64,000 nt of DNA from Coprinopsis marcescibilis (lineage: Eukaryota; Basidiomycota; Agaricomycetes; Agaricales; Psathyrellaceae), in assembly GCA_004369085.1 (NCBI GenBank), contig ML210208.1, positions 88,734 through 152,733 of the forward strand, given 5' to 3'. Positions 48,646-62,831 of this stretch are shown piece by piece. The position numbers and the translations under genes were made by a program. Numbering within the stretch: position 1 is the stretch's first letter; the number at the start of each line of letters is the position of its first letter. The notes below the pieces were generated by a model. That model saw only the letters and a program-made list of their open reading frames with translations. It had not been told where the DNA came from and searched no databases.

Positions 48646-51124
48646 ATGCCCTTGTTTCAAGAGGCACATGGTTTCAACGTCAATGGAGGTGTCTTCAACG
48701 ACTATTCTACTGTAAACAACGGAGTAGGACGTTTGTATTTCAACTCCAAGTAGTAAAGCCGCCTTCACTGACAGTGACCAGCATTGGCCTACATACAGCA
48801 ATATGTTGCCCCTGGAGCTGCGCACGACTCTCACGAGCGGTTTCCTCCCCCACGATGCCATCCAGCGACGAGAGAACGGGCGCTCAGCATAATCATCGCG
48901 TGGGCCAAACTCCTTCGCAATGACCGGCTTGAGCGCGTTCTTTGGCTCCATGCACCGGCGGGGATGGGGAAGAGCGCAATTGCACAGACCATCGCGGAGC
49001 AGTGCGAAGAGCTCGATATCCTCGCTGCCACGTTTTTCTTCTACCGCCTGGACCCAAAGCGAAATCGGGCGGAGCGGTTGGTCGCCTCGATTGCAGCACA
49101 GTTGTGCGATTCCATCCCAGAGCTTGTACCCCATATCGAAGCGGTCATTCGATCGTCCCCTGCCATCCTCACAAAGTCCCTCCCCGTACAGCTGAAGAGA
49201 CTCGTCATCGACCCGTTGCGCAAGATTCCGCTGATCGAAGAGGATCGGGTGGTCATCATTGACGGGTTGGACGAGTGCCTTGGGCCAGGACCTCCAAAGG
49301 TTGACCCGGAACAGGAGCAACTTCTTGTACTGAAGCTCATAGATACTCTTATTTCCTCCGACCTTCCTCTGTCCGTCCTGATCTGCTCCAGGCCTGAGAG
49401 CTGGATTCAGGACGGATTCAAAGCTTTTCCGCGTCTTTGGGCTTCAACTAAAGTCATTGACCTTTGCCAGCACTCAGACATGGATGCGGACATTGAGACG
49501 TTCTTTCGAGTAGAATTCGACAGGATCCGCGAGCAATCGAATCTCCCTGTTTCTTGGCCTTCAGAACAAGACATCCGGCGGCTTACTTGGAAGGCTTCCG
49601 GCCAGTTCATCTACGCCTCGACCGTGATTCGATACATTGAAGACCCCTGGAAGACCCCGACAGACCGTTTGGAGGTCATCCTCTCACCCGTACTTCCTGC
49701 GGACCACAATCCTTTGGAGGCCCTCGATAACCTATATATCACAATTCTCAATCAATCTCCAAATCACGCCTTGACTGTGGAAGTTTTAGGTTGCCTCAAG
49801 TCTCACTCCGAAGTCAATATCCCGTACATATATCCGAAGCTTTTCAGATTATTTCAGGCTTCACTGGCTCATATCTTCCAGGTCATTTGCAACTGGCCGC
49901 GACATGCTCTTCGGGGCCTGCACTCTCTCGTCCGAGTCAGCGAACCGCTTGAGTCGAGGTTGTACGACAGTTGGAAACCCCCGTTCTTCCACTCAACCTT
50001 TTCCGAATTCCTCGGAGATCCTGCGAGGTCTGCTTCGTTTCACATTCCGTCCCCTTGGCCATATCTTTCGCTTCTCGCAAACAACTGTCTGTTATATTTG
50101 GCGAAAAAGTCAAGAATCCCCATTGATTGGGACACACCCTTTGGTCTGTACCCTGCTACATATTTATAATTGCGCTCTCGTTGACCGGGTAAATCCCGTA
50201 GATGTGATTGCGTTTGCGTCGCACTACTGGGAGGCGGTCTGCGAATCTAAGCCAGAACTCTTGACATTCGCATCCACAACCTCGGAATTAGACACTTTGG
50301 ATGCATTGCTGGCGTATGACCTTCGCTTCAACACCACTCGCTTTGCGACACTGGAATGGTTCACGTTGCACCTTTTGTGTTGGCTTAAATATCGTACTTT
50401 CTCCGAAGCGAAGGTCGTAAAGGCCAATCAATGCATCGCTCATCTGCAAGGCCATTATGATCAAAACTTCCTATCTCAACTGCAAGGTCTCGATGGGTCC
50501 GAGTTAACCTTCAAACTAGGTTCCGCGTGGTGGAACCTCTAGTATGGTCAGAAAAGCTTCCCCCGCCGGATATCATCCCCTTGCAAGCTTTGGTCTTCAT
50601 TCGAACGGGATTCATCCCCTTTTTGGCGACCAAAAGTCGCTCGGGACCTCACGGATGGCACCTGCTTCACGAATCTCAACTGGTCAAGCTATTCAACTCG
50701 TGTATGGCATCATTTTCACCTTTTGGGCTTAGTCTGCACGAGTATGATAATGCGCCAGATGGTGATGGACGCGACGGATACAAGATAGTCCTGCAACGAC
50801 GTTCCTTCGTACGGTGAGAAGCCAGATTGATGGTGTGTTGATGGGACTTCAATTCCCTTCTTTATCAACAGGTCGATATTTTCGCTTGTCCCATTCATCG
50901 CCCACCCGGACTCCATCTTTGCGACCCTCACGCTACTCTATGGCAATCGCGGACCTTTGGGACGTGTCTCCGATTCCCTAGACTGTTGTCCCTGGGAAAC
51001 GGCCATCTTGCGATCGATTTTGAACGGGAATATCAAAATGGCTGGTGCCTTGCTTAACTTTGGCCCGAGCGCGCAACGGGACCCCAGATGTATATGTAAC
51101 ACTATCGTCGGAAATTTTAACTAG
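48646..51124 (+). pseudogene. NACHT STAND NTPase, copy 1 (deleted in the C-terminal part)
   Basis: Exon 1 (ATG at 48646) encodes MPLFQEAHGFNVNGGVFND, a usual start for Agaricomycete NACHT proteins. The long second exon from 48782 has Walker A HAPAGMGKSAIAQT, ASIAAQLCDSIPELVPHIEA, Walker B VVIIDGLDECLG, ICSRPESWIQ and FIYASTVIRYIEDP, so the NACHT module is whole. A phase-1 intron near 50138-50197 leads to AFASHYWEAV. At about 50530 the frame breaks: roughly 160 nt present in copy 2 are missing, and the sequence resumes in another frame with IIPLQALVFIRTGFIPFLAT. A further intron and exon end at the TAG at 51122-51124. A truncated NACHT protein could still be made. Proteins of this class are intracellular switch ATPases linked to allorecognition. 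Confidence 0.75.
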
Positions 51125-51450
51125 CGAATATGACACGGCGTCCTTCTAGTGCATGAAGATGTATTTTCTCTTCAAGTTGGTGGAGGTATTTGATCGCGAC
51201 AGTCTGCCGCCCGGCGCCAATCATACGTGCCTGAAGGCCCAGGGCGCATATTTGCGTAGTGAACGAGATGTGGTAAGTTTGGGATGCAATGCTACCAATG
51301 GTTACTGGCTGTATCAAAATATAAAACACCAAGAAAGCCGCCACAAAAAGGAATAGAAACACGATACGTCTGATTTGGAAGTGAGAGAAAAGAGAAAATT
51401 ACTTAAGCACTGAGAATGAGTTGTGAGAGATGCGAGGAATTGCAGGAAGC
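51125..51450. other. Spacer between NACHT copy 1 and CRN-like gene
   Basis: Convergent 3' ends of the two genes. Nothing else recognised. Confidence 0.45.
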
Positions 51451-53116
51451 CTAATGATGTTTACGAGGACGAAGTGGAATCTCCAGGACGTATTGAGTCA
51501 TGGCTTTCGCACACCCAGCATCCTTGTCAGAGTTTCCGGAGCACGGTCTCCGCATTGGCGAGGTGACCCGCCCTTCTGGCATGACGAATATGAGGTTAAC
51601 CTTCATCTCGAGTTGGTTCCTTTGAAACTGTGCGAGGCAATCTGCATTGAATGGGCGATCACCTTCATCGAGTGTCATTTGAAATAGGTAAAGCTCGTTG
51701 TTGACGATTGCGCAGGAATCAAAGCCGGGGAAATTCCAGGCGAGTGGAGAGTAGTAAACGTTCCTGTCTTTGATGATGGTGCAAGAGTCGAAACGGATGG
51801 CCTTTGTGAAGTCGAAGTTGATTGAGATCTTCCTGCGAGGATTCTCAAAGGTATGAAGTTCGTGCGAGGTCTTGCAAAAAGTAGGAGTGAGGAGATACCA
51901 GTGCATCAAGTGTTCGAACATGAGGTTGGCACCAATGAGGATGCTTGAATCCAGACATTCTATGTTAATGAAGGACCAGATAGCGTTCGGATTTTTGACT
52001 GCAAGGCTCTTAACAACATGGATTGACGCCATAGAATATTTCCCGAGGTGTCGTCCAGATTGTCCGTCGCGGGAAGGCCAAGGGATAATGATTTGGGTGG
52101 CATCATTGTAGGCTTGATCTGTCACTCCTTTCCAGGGTAAAGTCGTGATTTCCCATGCTTTCCGTAAATTGTCTAGCTGAAGGGTGACCCGCCTAATTGC
52201 ACTGTTCAGTTTTGCCACTGCGTCGCCAGGATTCCTTGTAAAGCAGTTCCGGGCTGAACCCCCAAACAAGATGTGGAGAAATGTGAAGCGTTCCTGGAGG
52301 CTCATACTCTCCAAGGCGACATCCGTCACTGTGTTATTATCACCAACCAGAAGGTCCGCTAAATCCCATATGTTGCACTGTTGGCTGGGTGTATCATTGG
52401 TTGGATTGTAGAACCTGCTGTTGAGTTGTAATTTGTGAGTGACAACTTGCAAAGCCAAAAGGTTGGAATGGGGGGCGTACAACAGCGCGTATAATTCCGG
52501 CCACGAAAAAGGCTTCATGCACCATGTTGATGATATATTGAATAGTTGAGTTGTCAAGCGTTCCCAATTGTTCTTAATCGGTGGGCACACATACACGTGG
52601 CACTGGTTTGACTTGAGAGCTGCGGTGCGCATATTGATTGGTTTCTTCCTCTTCCCAAAATCGACAAGGCGGTAGATGGGAGAGTCTTCCTGGCACAACA
52701 CTGCTCTAATATATTCAGATTCTTTCTCCAAGAAATGGTAACCGGTTTCGTCGTANNNNNNNNNNTAATTCCTCATATTCGTCTCGGACGAGCAAAGCGG
52801 GGGTGGGGCCGTTGCATTCTGGAAGGTCGTTGAGGACATCAATGGGTAAGGGCAAGCCCTTAGTTTTCAAGAACTTGAACTTCAGTTTGGTTGGTCCCAA
52901 GGACGCCTCTTCCAGGGTTGGCAGGAAATCGGGAGTGGGATGCTTGATTGGGGGCTGGGGAACGACGATGACTTCTTCAGTTAGAAACTCGTGGATAGGC
53001 TTCCCCCAAAACAATCTGTGTAGTGATTGCAAGGATTCTAGGTTGTCAAGGATAAGATTAGGAAAAAGACATAAGCTGTTGGTGCCACGCAGATGTGAAG
53101 GATGTTCCGAAGACAT
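51451..53116 (-). CDS. Crinkler (CRN)-like P-loop NTPase protein, minus copy, with assembly gap
   Basis: The likely start at 53116 encodes MSSEHPSHLRGTNS. The N-terminal part has LFWGKPIHEFLTEEVIVV and LPLPIDVLNDLPECNGP. The 10-N gap (52756-52765) then removes the stretch that holds the Walker A loop in the plus copy. After it come YDETGYHFLEKESEY, MKPFSWPELYALLYAP, LFGGSARNCFTRNPGDA, and a C-terminal domain with YYSPLAWNFPGFDSCAIV and LYLFQMTLDEGDRPFNADC. This matches basidiomycete proteins of the CRN/CR effector type, where an NTPase is coupled to a restriction-endonuclease-like fold (here the FDSCA...FQMT region). Open on both sides of the gap; the end differs from the plus copy over the last residues. 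Its 5' flank is an antisense IGPS relic. Confidence 0.75.
52756..52765. other. Assembly gap (10 N)
   Basis: Ten N bases. Comparison with the plus CRN-like copy suggests about 220 bp are missing here, including the P-loop and its intron. Confidence 0.95.
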
Positions 53117-53149
53117 ATGGATGAGGGAGATGGTGGTCGAAGGCGAGAA

Positions 53150-53480
53150 CGAATTGCCTGTGATTACCGTGGAAATCATCAAGCATAAACAAAGAATTGC
53201 TACTTAGCGCGAAATCTCTCCTGGTTGTAGCACTCGCTCACTACCTTGCTAACCAAGCTATATCCACCATCTCAAACCTCACTGAGGCTCCAGAGCATGC
53301 ATGCTTGCTTGACCTTTGCGGTATTCGCGAGGTCGCATGCTATCGATTGACTGGCAACCACCTCATTTTTGATGAATACCAGACCGACGTCGTGCCACGC
53401 GCCCCGGAAAGGCACTGATACGGTCTCCGAGACAAAGACACAGCTTGTTGCTAAATTTTAAAGCACTGTGAACACATGCC
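53150..53480 (+). pseudogene. Antisense IGPS relic 1 at the 5' flank of the minus CRN-like gene
   Basis: A frame at 53197-53418 encodes VALAHYLANQ, ISTISNLTEAPE, LLDLCGIREV and IFDEYQTDVV. These line up in order with the IGPS-like ORF at 62832-63728 (ALAHHFVGQG, AISVLTEPRW, LLDLRGIREA, VFDEYQIDVA). Nucleotide similarity extends left to about 53150 (gaaatcatcaagcataaa against the EIKR region) and right past gatacggtctcc to about 53480. Stops and length changes show decay. It lies head to head with the CRN-like gene, so that gene's leader and promoter sit in it. Confidence 0.8.
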
Positions 53481-53611
53481 CATACAAGCTGTAACTGCTG
53501 TGCTACGCTCGGTGGCATACTAGTCAGTCACCTTGCGGAGTTTGACCACTTTTCTTCTTCTTCCACCACCGTCTGAACGGCCACCGCATGCGGACTTGCT
53601 AGCGGAGAACT

Positions 53612-56337
53612 ATGCCTATCTTCCAAGAGGCACACCATTTATCGTTCACTGGGGGGGGGTTAATGACAACTCCACTAATGTCACTGGATTGGGACGTACG
53701 TTCCACTGATTCTTTGTGGTATCTGTAGCAGGCTCATGTTTCATCAGCGCTGGTGTACCTACAGCAATACACTGCCCCTGGAGCAGCGCACGACTCTCAC
53801 GAGCGGTTTCCTCCCCCACAATGCCATCCAGCGACGAGAGAACGGGCACTCAGAATCATCATCGCATGGGCCAAACTCCCTCGCAGTGAACGGCTTAAGC
53901 GCGTTCTTTGGCTCCACGCACCGGCGGGGATGGGTAAGAGTGCAATTGCACAGACCATCGCGGAGCAGTGCGAGGAGCTCGGTATCCTCGCAGCCATGTT
54001 CTTCTTCTATCGCCTGGACCCAAAGTGAAATCGAGCGGAGCGATTGGTCGCCTCGATTGCAGCACAGTTGTGCGATTCCATCCCAGAGCTTGTACCCCAT
54101 ATCGAAGCGGTCATTCGATCGTCCCCCGCCATCCTCACGAAATCCCTCCCCCTGCAACTTAAGAGGATGGTGATCGACCCATTGAGTAAGATCCCATTAA
54201 TCGATGAGGATCAGGTGGTCATCATTGACGGGTTGGATGAGTGCCTTGGGCCAAAGCCTGATAGAGTTGATCCATCGGAAGAGCAACAGCTTGTCCTGAA
54301 ACTCATTGACACTCTTGTTTCCTCCGACCTACCCTTGTCATTTCTCGTATGCTGCAGGGCGGAGAGCTGGATCCAAGACGGCTTTAAATCTCTTCCAGAT
54401 CTATGGAGGTGTACCGAAGTCTTGAAACTTTGCCAGCACTCGGACATGGATTCAGACATTGAAACGTATTTTCGAACAGAATTTGAGAGGATTCGCGAGA
54501 AATCCGCTTTACCTCTGCCCTGGCCTTCACAAGATGAGTTGGGCGACCTAATCAGAAAGGCCTCTGGCCAATTCATCTACGCCTCGACCGTCATTCGATA
54601 CGTCGACGACCCCTGGAACACCCCGACAGACCGTTTGAACGTCGTTCTCTCGTCCCAGCTGCCGGCGGACCACAACCCTCTGGAGGCCCTCGACAATCTA
54701 TACCTCACTATACTTAACCGGTCTCCGAAGCGCAGTCTTACTATGGAGGTGGTTGGGTGTCTCAAGTCTAGCACTGAAGTCATTTACTCCTGGGACACAC
54801 GTTGCTTTCCAAATCGTTCGTTGGCTTACCTTGTCGATGTCGTTTGCAAGTGGCCACGACATGCGCTCAGAGGCCTGCACTCCCTTATCAGAATCAACGG
54901 AACCGCTTATCAATCCCCATTTTTCCATGGAACCTTTACTCAGTTCCTCGAAGATCCCACAAGGTCCAAACAGTTTCACGCACCTCTCGACCAGCACACC
55001 CCGCTTCTCGCAAGCAAATGTCTGTCATATCTCGTAACGAGGTCCATAGACTCAAACAGCAGCTCGGACATCTTCGGTCAGTCGCTCAACTCATTTCAGT
55101 TGACCATGTTCACATATCTCGTATTTTCCCCTGAACTGATATAGACACAATGACCTTTGCTTCAAGGGTATGGGACAATGCATTGACCCTTCGCGGCCCA
55201 GTTGTGGCAGCTGCAACCCTCCGCTCCCCTGGCGTTTTGGATGCGCTCCTGTCACGTACCTTTCCCTTGGGCATGGTCTCAACGGAAACACTGCATAAGA
55301 AGAAAATTAACCTTGTATTGGAGTTACAACATTCTGAATGCTCGGAAATGACGCTCAGTGAGGTCGCCCGGCATAACTCTCATCTGGATGCCCAATTCGA
55401 TCAAAATCTCCTGACTCGACTGGAAGGTCTCCAAGGTCCCGAACAGACGCTTTTCCGACGCATAATCGATGTTATCTTTCAGCTGCCTTCTTCGGCAGAA
55501 CAACTTCCCCCTGGCTCAGAGATATTTACGCGGTGGACCTGCCTCTACTTTGAGGGTTACAATGTTGGCGATGTTCTTATCTCCACAGGTGTTGGGACCG
55601 GGCATCGCTGCGTTGCTCTTGGAGTATGGCCAGACATGCGGCTAGAAGTTGTTCCTTTGCAGGCTTTGATTTTGCTTAGGCATAGCTTTATCGAGTTTAT
55701 GGCTACGAAGAATCGCTCTGGACCATCCGGATGGCACATAGCTCATGAGTCCCAACTGGAAAACCTATTCATTGCCTCTCTAACATCCTTGCTACCCCAC
55801 GGCTTTCGTTTGCATGACCCCGTTTTGGATTGGACGTCTTGGTTCGGAAGGTGCCTATTTCTCAATTTCAAACGGAGGTATTAGTTTGACAAACGTTGTA
55901 GGTCAATACTCGCGCTTCTCCCCTTCATCACACGTCCAGAATCAGTCCTTTCAACTCTCAAGTCATTCTATGATAATTGTCGAACGTTGCGCGATGGTCC
56001 CAAGAAAGTAAAATCCCTGATCTATGATCATGTTATCTTGCTCACCTGGGAATACACCATCCTGCGATCGATTTTCAACGGGAATGTCACCATGGCCAGT
56101 GCCTTACTTGACTTTGTTCACGACCGCTTCCGTTCGGCCAATGCACTCAAGGAGGGTGGGCGGGAAGAAGCAAAGTTCTGGGCAGAGGTGATAGGCCGTG
56201 GTAAATGGCCGTTGTTTGAGGACTTCAAACAAGATCCCACTGGATTTATTGCTAGGATTGGTATTCCTAGATACATATCATGCGCCGAGGATGGGTGCGA
56301 TAACTCTCCCGGGTGTGAAATGAATTTGCAACATTAG
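53612..56337 (+). pseudogene. NACHT STAND NTPase, copy 2 (stop in the NACHT domain)
   Basis: It is collinear with copy 1. Exon 1 starts MPIFQEAHH and is out of frame across a run of nine G (about 53648-53656); one more G would restore the family pattern. The NACHT exon keeps HAPAGMGKSAIAQT, but at 54026 a TGA replaces the CGA of copy 1, just after LDPK. Downstream the frame is open: VVIIDGLDECLG, VCCRAESWIQ, FIYASTVIRYVDDP, then a phase-1 intron near 55081-55143, MTFASRVWDNAL, the 160-nt segment missing from copy 1, IEFMATKNRSGPSGWH, a 24-nt gap in place of an intron, and WEYTILRSIFNGNVTMASAL, ending at 56337. It is non-functional as a full protein unless the stop is an error or is read through. 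Confidence 0.8.
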
Positions 56338-56961
56338 ATCTGTTTCTCGCAAGTCCCCTGGTGCATGACATACCTGTTAAACCTTTATAGCAATCCACGT
56401 TGCTGTGTCTTCGCTATCGACCCGTTGGTGATATCCCAAGACCAATCCCGACTCTTTAAAGATATCTTGGCGGTGTAAAGGCATGTGGAATCTAATCTGA
56501 TAAGAAAAGGCCAGGGCTAGAACGTCTGGTTGGACCTTGCAACAGTTTCGGATTTGATTTGACGTTCGGACGAACATGCTCCAACGCACCGAATTACAGG
56601 ATTCCTAGGTTCCAGGAGACATCTCGGCGAAGGTCAAAGGCTGTTTTGAGCATTCATTGCCATTGGCTCACCTGGTGTTATTCTTACGCAGTGAAGGTAG
56701 CACAAATGGCGGTCCTATGACCTGTAAATATTAAATTTGCTGTTACAATACTCGGGATCGAGTCATGTAAGACGTTATTGCAGTGAAGTTTGGGGATGTG
56801 AAAGGCGTGTGTAATTATCGCCACACGCCGCGCCATAGCCAAAGTCCGTGAAAGTTTTCCAGGCTCTCCCAAGCGTTCCCTTATAATCCTCCCAGTTCCC
56901 CTTTCTTTCTTTCTATTTCTTGGCCCTTCACCCCCACTCAGCACATTCCATATCCCCCAAA
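56338..56961. promoter_or_regulatory. ARG5,6 promoter region
   Basis: About 620 bp. A C/T-rich stretch (ctttctttctttct near 56905) lies just before the start codon, as in many strongly expressed fungal genes. No gene seen. Confidence 0.4.
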
Positions 56962-60353
<3,392 letters not shown>

Positions 60354-60511
60354 TTGGGCGGAACAAAAGCAAAGGAAAGGAATTGAAATGATCTCTAATG
60401 GAATTCGCTTGTTGACTTTATAATATCTTTGCTATCTTGTTCTGGATCTAAATTTCTTACCGTTACTCCCCCTAGATATGTTAGATTTTTATTAGTTTCC
60501 TGTATGTATGA

Positions 60512-60690
60512 GTATGGTCCTTGACCATGATTTACGGTCATTCGGGAGAACCTGCGCAGCAACTGCTTCTCGATTTGCGCATGTGTAGAGCAGGGGTTCT
60601 TTGAACCGTGTAAGCTCTGTTCGGAGGACTGAGCTGGTGGGTACCTTGGCCAGCAACGTGGTGGGCGAAATCTGTTTGAGGTGTCAACAA
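60512..60690 (-). pseudogene. Antisense IGPS relic 2 at the 5' flank of the plus CRN-like gene
   Basis: Reading the minus strand, segments such as gcccaccacgttgctggcca, ctcagtcct, ggttcaaag, cccctgctct, gagaagcagtt and ggtcaaggacc follow the same order as in the IGPS-like ORF at 62832-63728. The reading frame is broken by small length changes. As with relic 1, the AHH end faces the CRN-like start codon (60757). Confidence 0.7.
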
Positions 60691-60756
60691 GTGTGCCCAG
60701 TATTTGTGCTTGATGTAATCGCAGGCAACTCGTTCTCACCTTCCACCACCGTCCAT

Positions 60757-62620
60757 ATGTCTTCGGAACGTCATTCGAACGGGCTCGCACCAACAGCTTA
60801 GGTCTTTTCCCTAATCTTATTATCGATGATCTAGAATCCTTGCAATCACTACACAAATTGTTTTGGGGGAAGCCTATCCACGAGTTTCTAACTGAAGAAG
60901 TCATCGTCGTTCCCCAGCCCCCAATCAAGCATCCCGCCCCCGAGTTCCTGAAAACCCTGGAAGAGGGGTCCTTGGAACCAACCAAACTGAAGTTCAAGTT
61001 CTTGAAAACTGAGGGCTTGCCCTTACCCATTGATGTCCTCAACGACCTTCCAGAATGCAACGGCCCCACCCCCGCTTTGCTCGTCCGAGACGAATACGAG
61101 GAATTATTCAACGATATCACCGCTGCTCGCACAAAGCCACATAATTATATTGTAACAGGCCAAGCCGGGATTGGTACGCTTCTTTCTTCGTTGCTCGACA
61201 GACTTTCATGGAAGATTAAAACAGGAAAGACCGTCGGGCTTGTGTATATCCTTCTGCGACTCCTCGGCAGTAAAACTCGAGTAGCTTATCAGGACGAAAG
61301 TATGATTGATGAGGAACAATTCCATTTCTACGATGAAACAGGCTACCACTTCTGGGAGGACGAATCTGAATATGTGGAAGCAGTTTACCAGGGAAATACC
61401 CCCATCTACCGCCTCGTCGACGTTGGCCAGAAACAAATCAAGACGTCTGCCGCTATACCAAACCAACGCCACGTGTATGTGTGCCCACCCATTAGCAGCA
61501 ACTGGAGATGCATCATAACGCAGAAATGTAATATATCATCAAACTGGTACATGAAGCCCTTTTCATGGCCAGAGTTATATGCACTGTTGTACGTCCCCAA
61601 ATCCAAACATTTTGGCTTGTCACTCACACATTACAACTCAACAGCAAGTTCTACAATCCAACTGATGAAACACCCAGTCAAAAGTACAACATATGGGCAT
61701 TAGCGGACCTTCGGCTTGGTGATAATAACACAGTGACGGATGTTGCCTTGGAGAGTTTGAGCCCCCAGGAACGCTTCACATCTCTCTACATCTTGTTTGG
61801 GGGTTCAGCCCGGAACTGCTTTACAAGGAATCCTGGCGATGCAATTGCAGGATTTAACAGTGCAATTAGACGGCTCACCCTTCGACGAGACAATTTCTGG
61901 GAAGCATGGGCAATCGTCGCGACTTCATCCGGCGGTGAAGGGGCAACAGATCAAGCGCGCAATGATGCCATCCAAATTACTATCCCTTGGCCTTACCGCG
62001 ACGGACAATCTGGACGACACCTCGTGAAATATTCTATGGCGTCAATCCATGTTGTCAAGAGCCTTGCAGTCAAAAATCCGAACGCTATCTGGTCCTTCAT
62101 CAACAGAGAATGTCGGGATTTAAGCGACCGCATTGGTGCCAACCTCATGTTCGAACACTTGATGCACTGGTATTTCCTCACTCCTACTTTTTGCAAGACC
62201 TCGCACGAACTTCATACCTTTGGGAATCCTCACAAGAAGATCTCAATCAACTTCGAGTTCACAAAGGCCATCCGTTTCGACTCTTGCACCATCATCAAAG
62301 ACAAGAACGTATACTACTCTCCACTCGCCTGGAATTTCCCTGGCTTTGATTCCTGCGCAATCATCAACAACGAGCTTTACCTATTTCAAATGACACTCAA
62401 TGAAGGTGATCACCCATTCAATGCAGATTGCCTTGCGCAATTTCAAAGGCACCAACTCGACATGAAGGTCAACCTAGTATTCGTCATGCCAAAAGGGAAG
62501 GACCAGTTTGCCAAACAGAGATCGTGCTACGGAAACTCTGACAAGGACGTTGAGTTTGCAAAAGCCATGACGCAGTACCTCCTCGAGCTTCCCGTTGATG
62601 ACGTATTTTTTGAATACTGA
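60757..62620 (+). pseudogene. Crinkler (CRN)-like P-loop NTPase protein, plus copy, frameshifted
   Basis: The second copy, inverted relative to the first. The start MSSERHSNG is followed by a 1-nt loss near 60780 that throws the frame. From 60840 it is open: LFWGKPIHEFLTEEVIVV, VLNDLPECNGP. A 51-nt intron (61174-61224) splits the Walker A loop GQAGIG/KT, and its phase is right for splicing. Then YDETGYHFWEDESEY and MKPFSWPELYALL. At about 61616 eight bases present in the minus copy are missing, so the frame breaks again. It resumes with LFGGSARNCFTRNPGDA and the nuclease-like NFPGFDSCAII...LYLFQMTLNEG, ending LPVDDVFFEY. It probably cannot make the full protein. It lies tail to tail with the IGPS-like ORF. 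Confidence 0.75.
61174..61224 (+). other. Intron splitting the P-loop of the plus CRN-like copy
   Basis: The donor gtacgc and acceptor aaaacag join GQAGIG to KT in frame, giving a canonical Walker A. The 51 nt are a multiple of three with no stop, so retention keeps frame but destroys the P-loop Lys. Confidence 0.7.
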
Positions 62621-62831
62621 TGTTGTCGGGAATTTGGAATCCAACGGAGGGTTTTTCAGATCCATCTGGGCAAAACACCCAGCAGCTTGAGATAGGCATA
62701 GTGGCAAGTCGTTCTCTCCGTTTCGAATCCATCCAAACTTGTCTGACATGTTTCCATTACAAAGTTACTAGAGAACTGGGTATCATCCCTGGTGCTTCAT
62801 CATATATTCACCAGCGGCGAGCGTTGTCGCT

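Noticed and set aside
52803..53207. 134-codon plus-strand ORF
   Set aside because: Antisense of the minus CRN-like N-terminus merging into the IGPS relic; the same frame appears as antisense of the plus copy (60395-61132).
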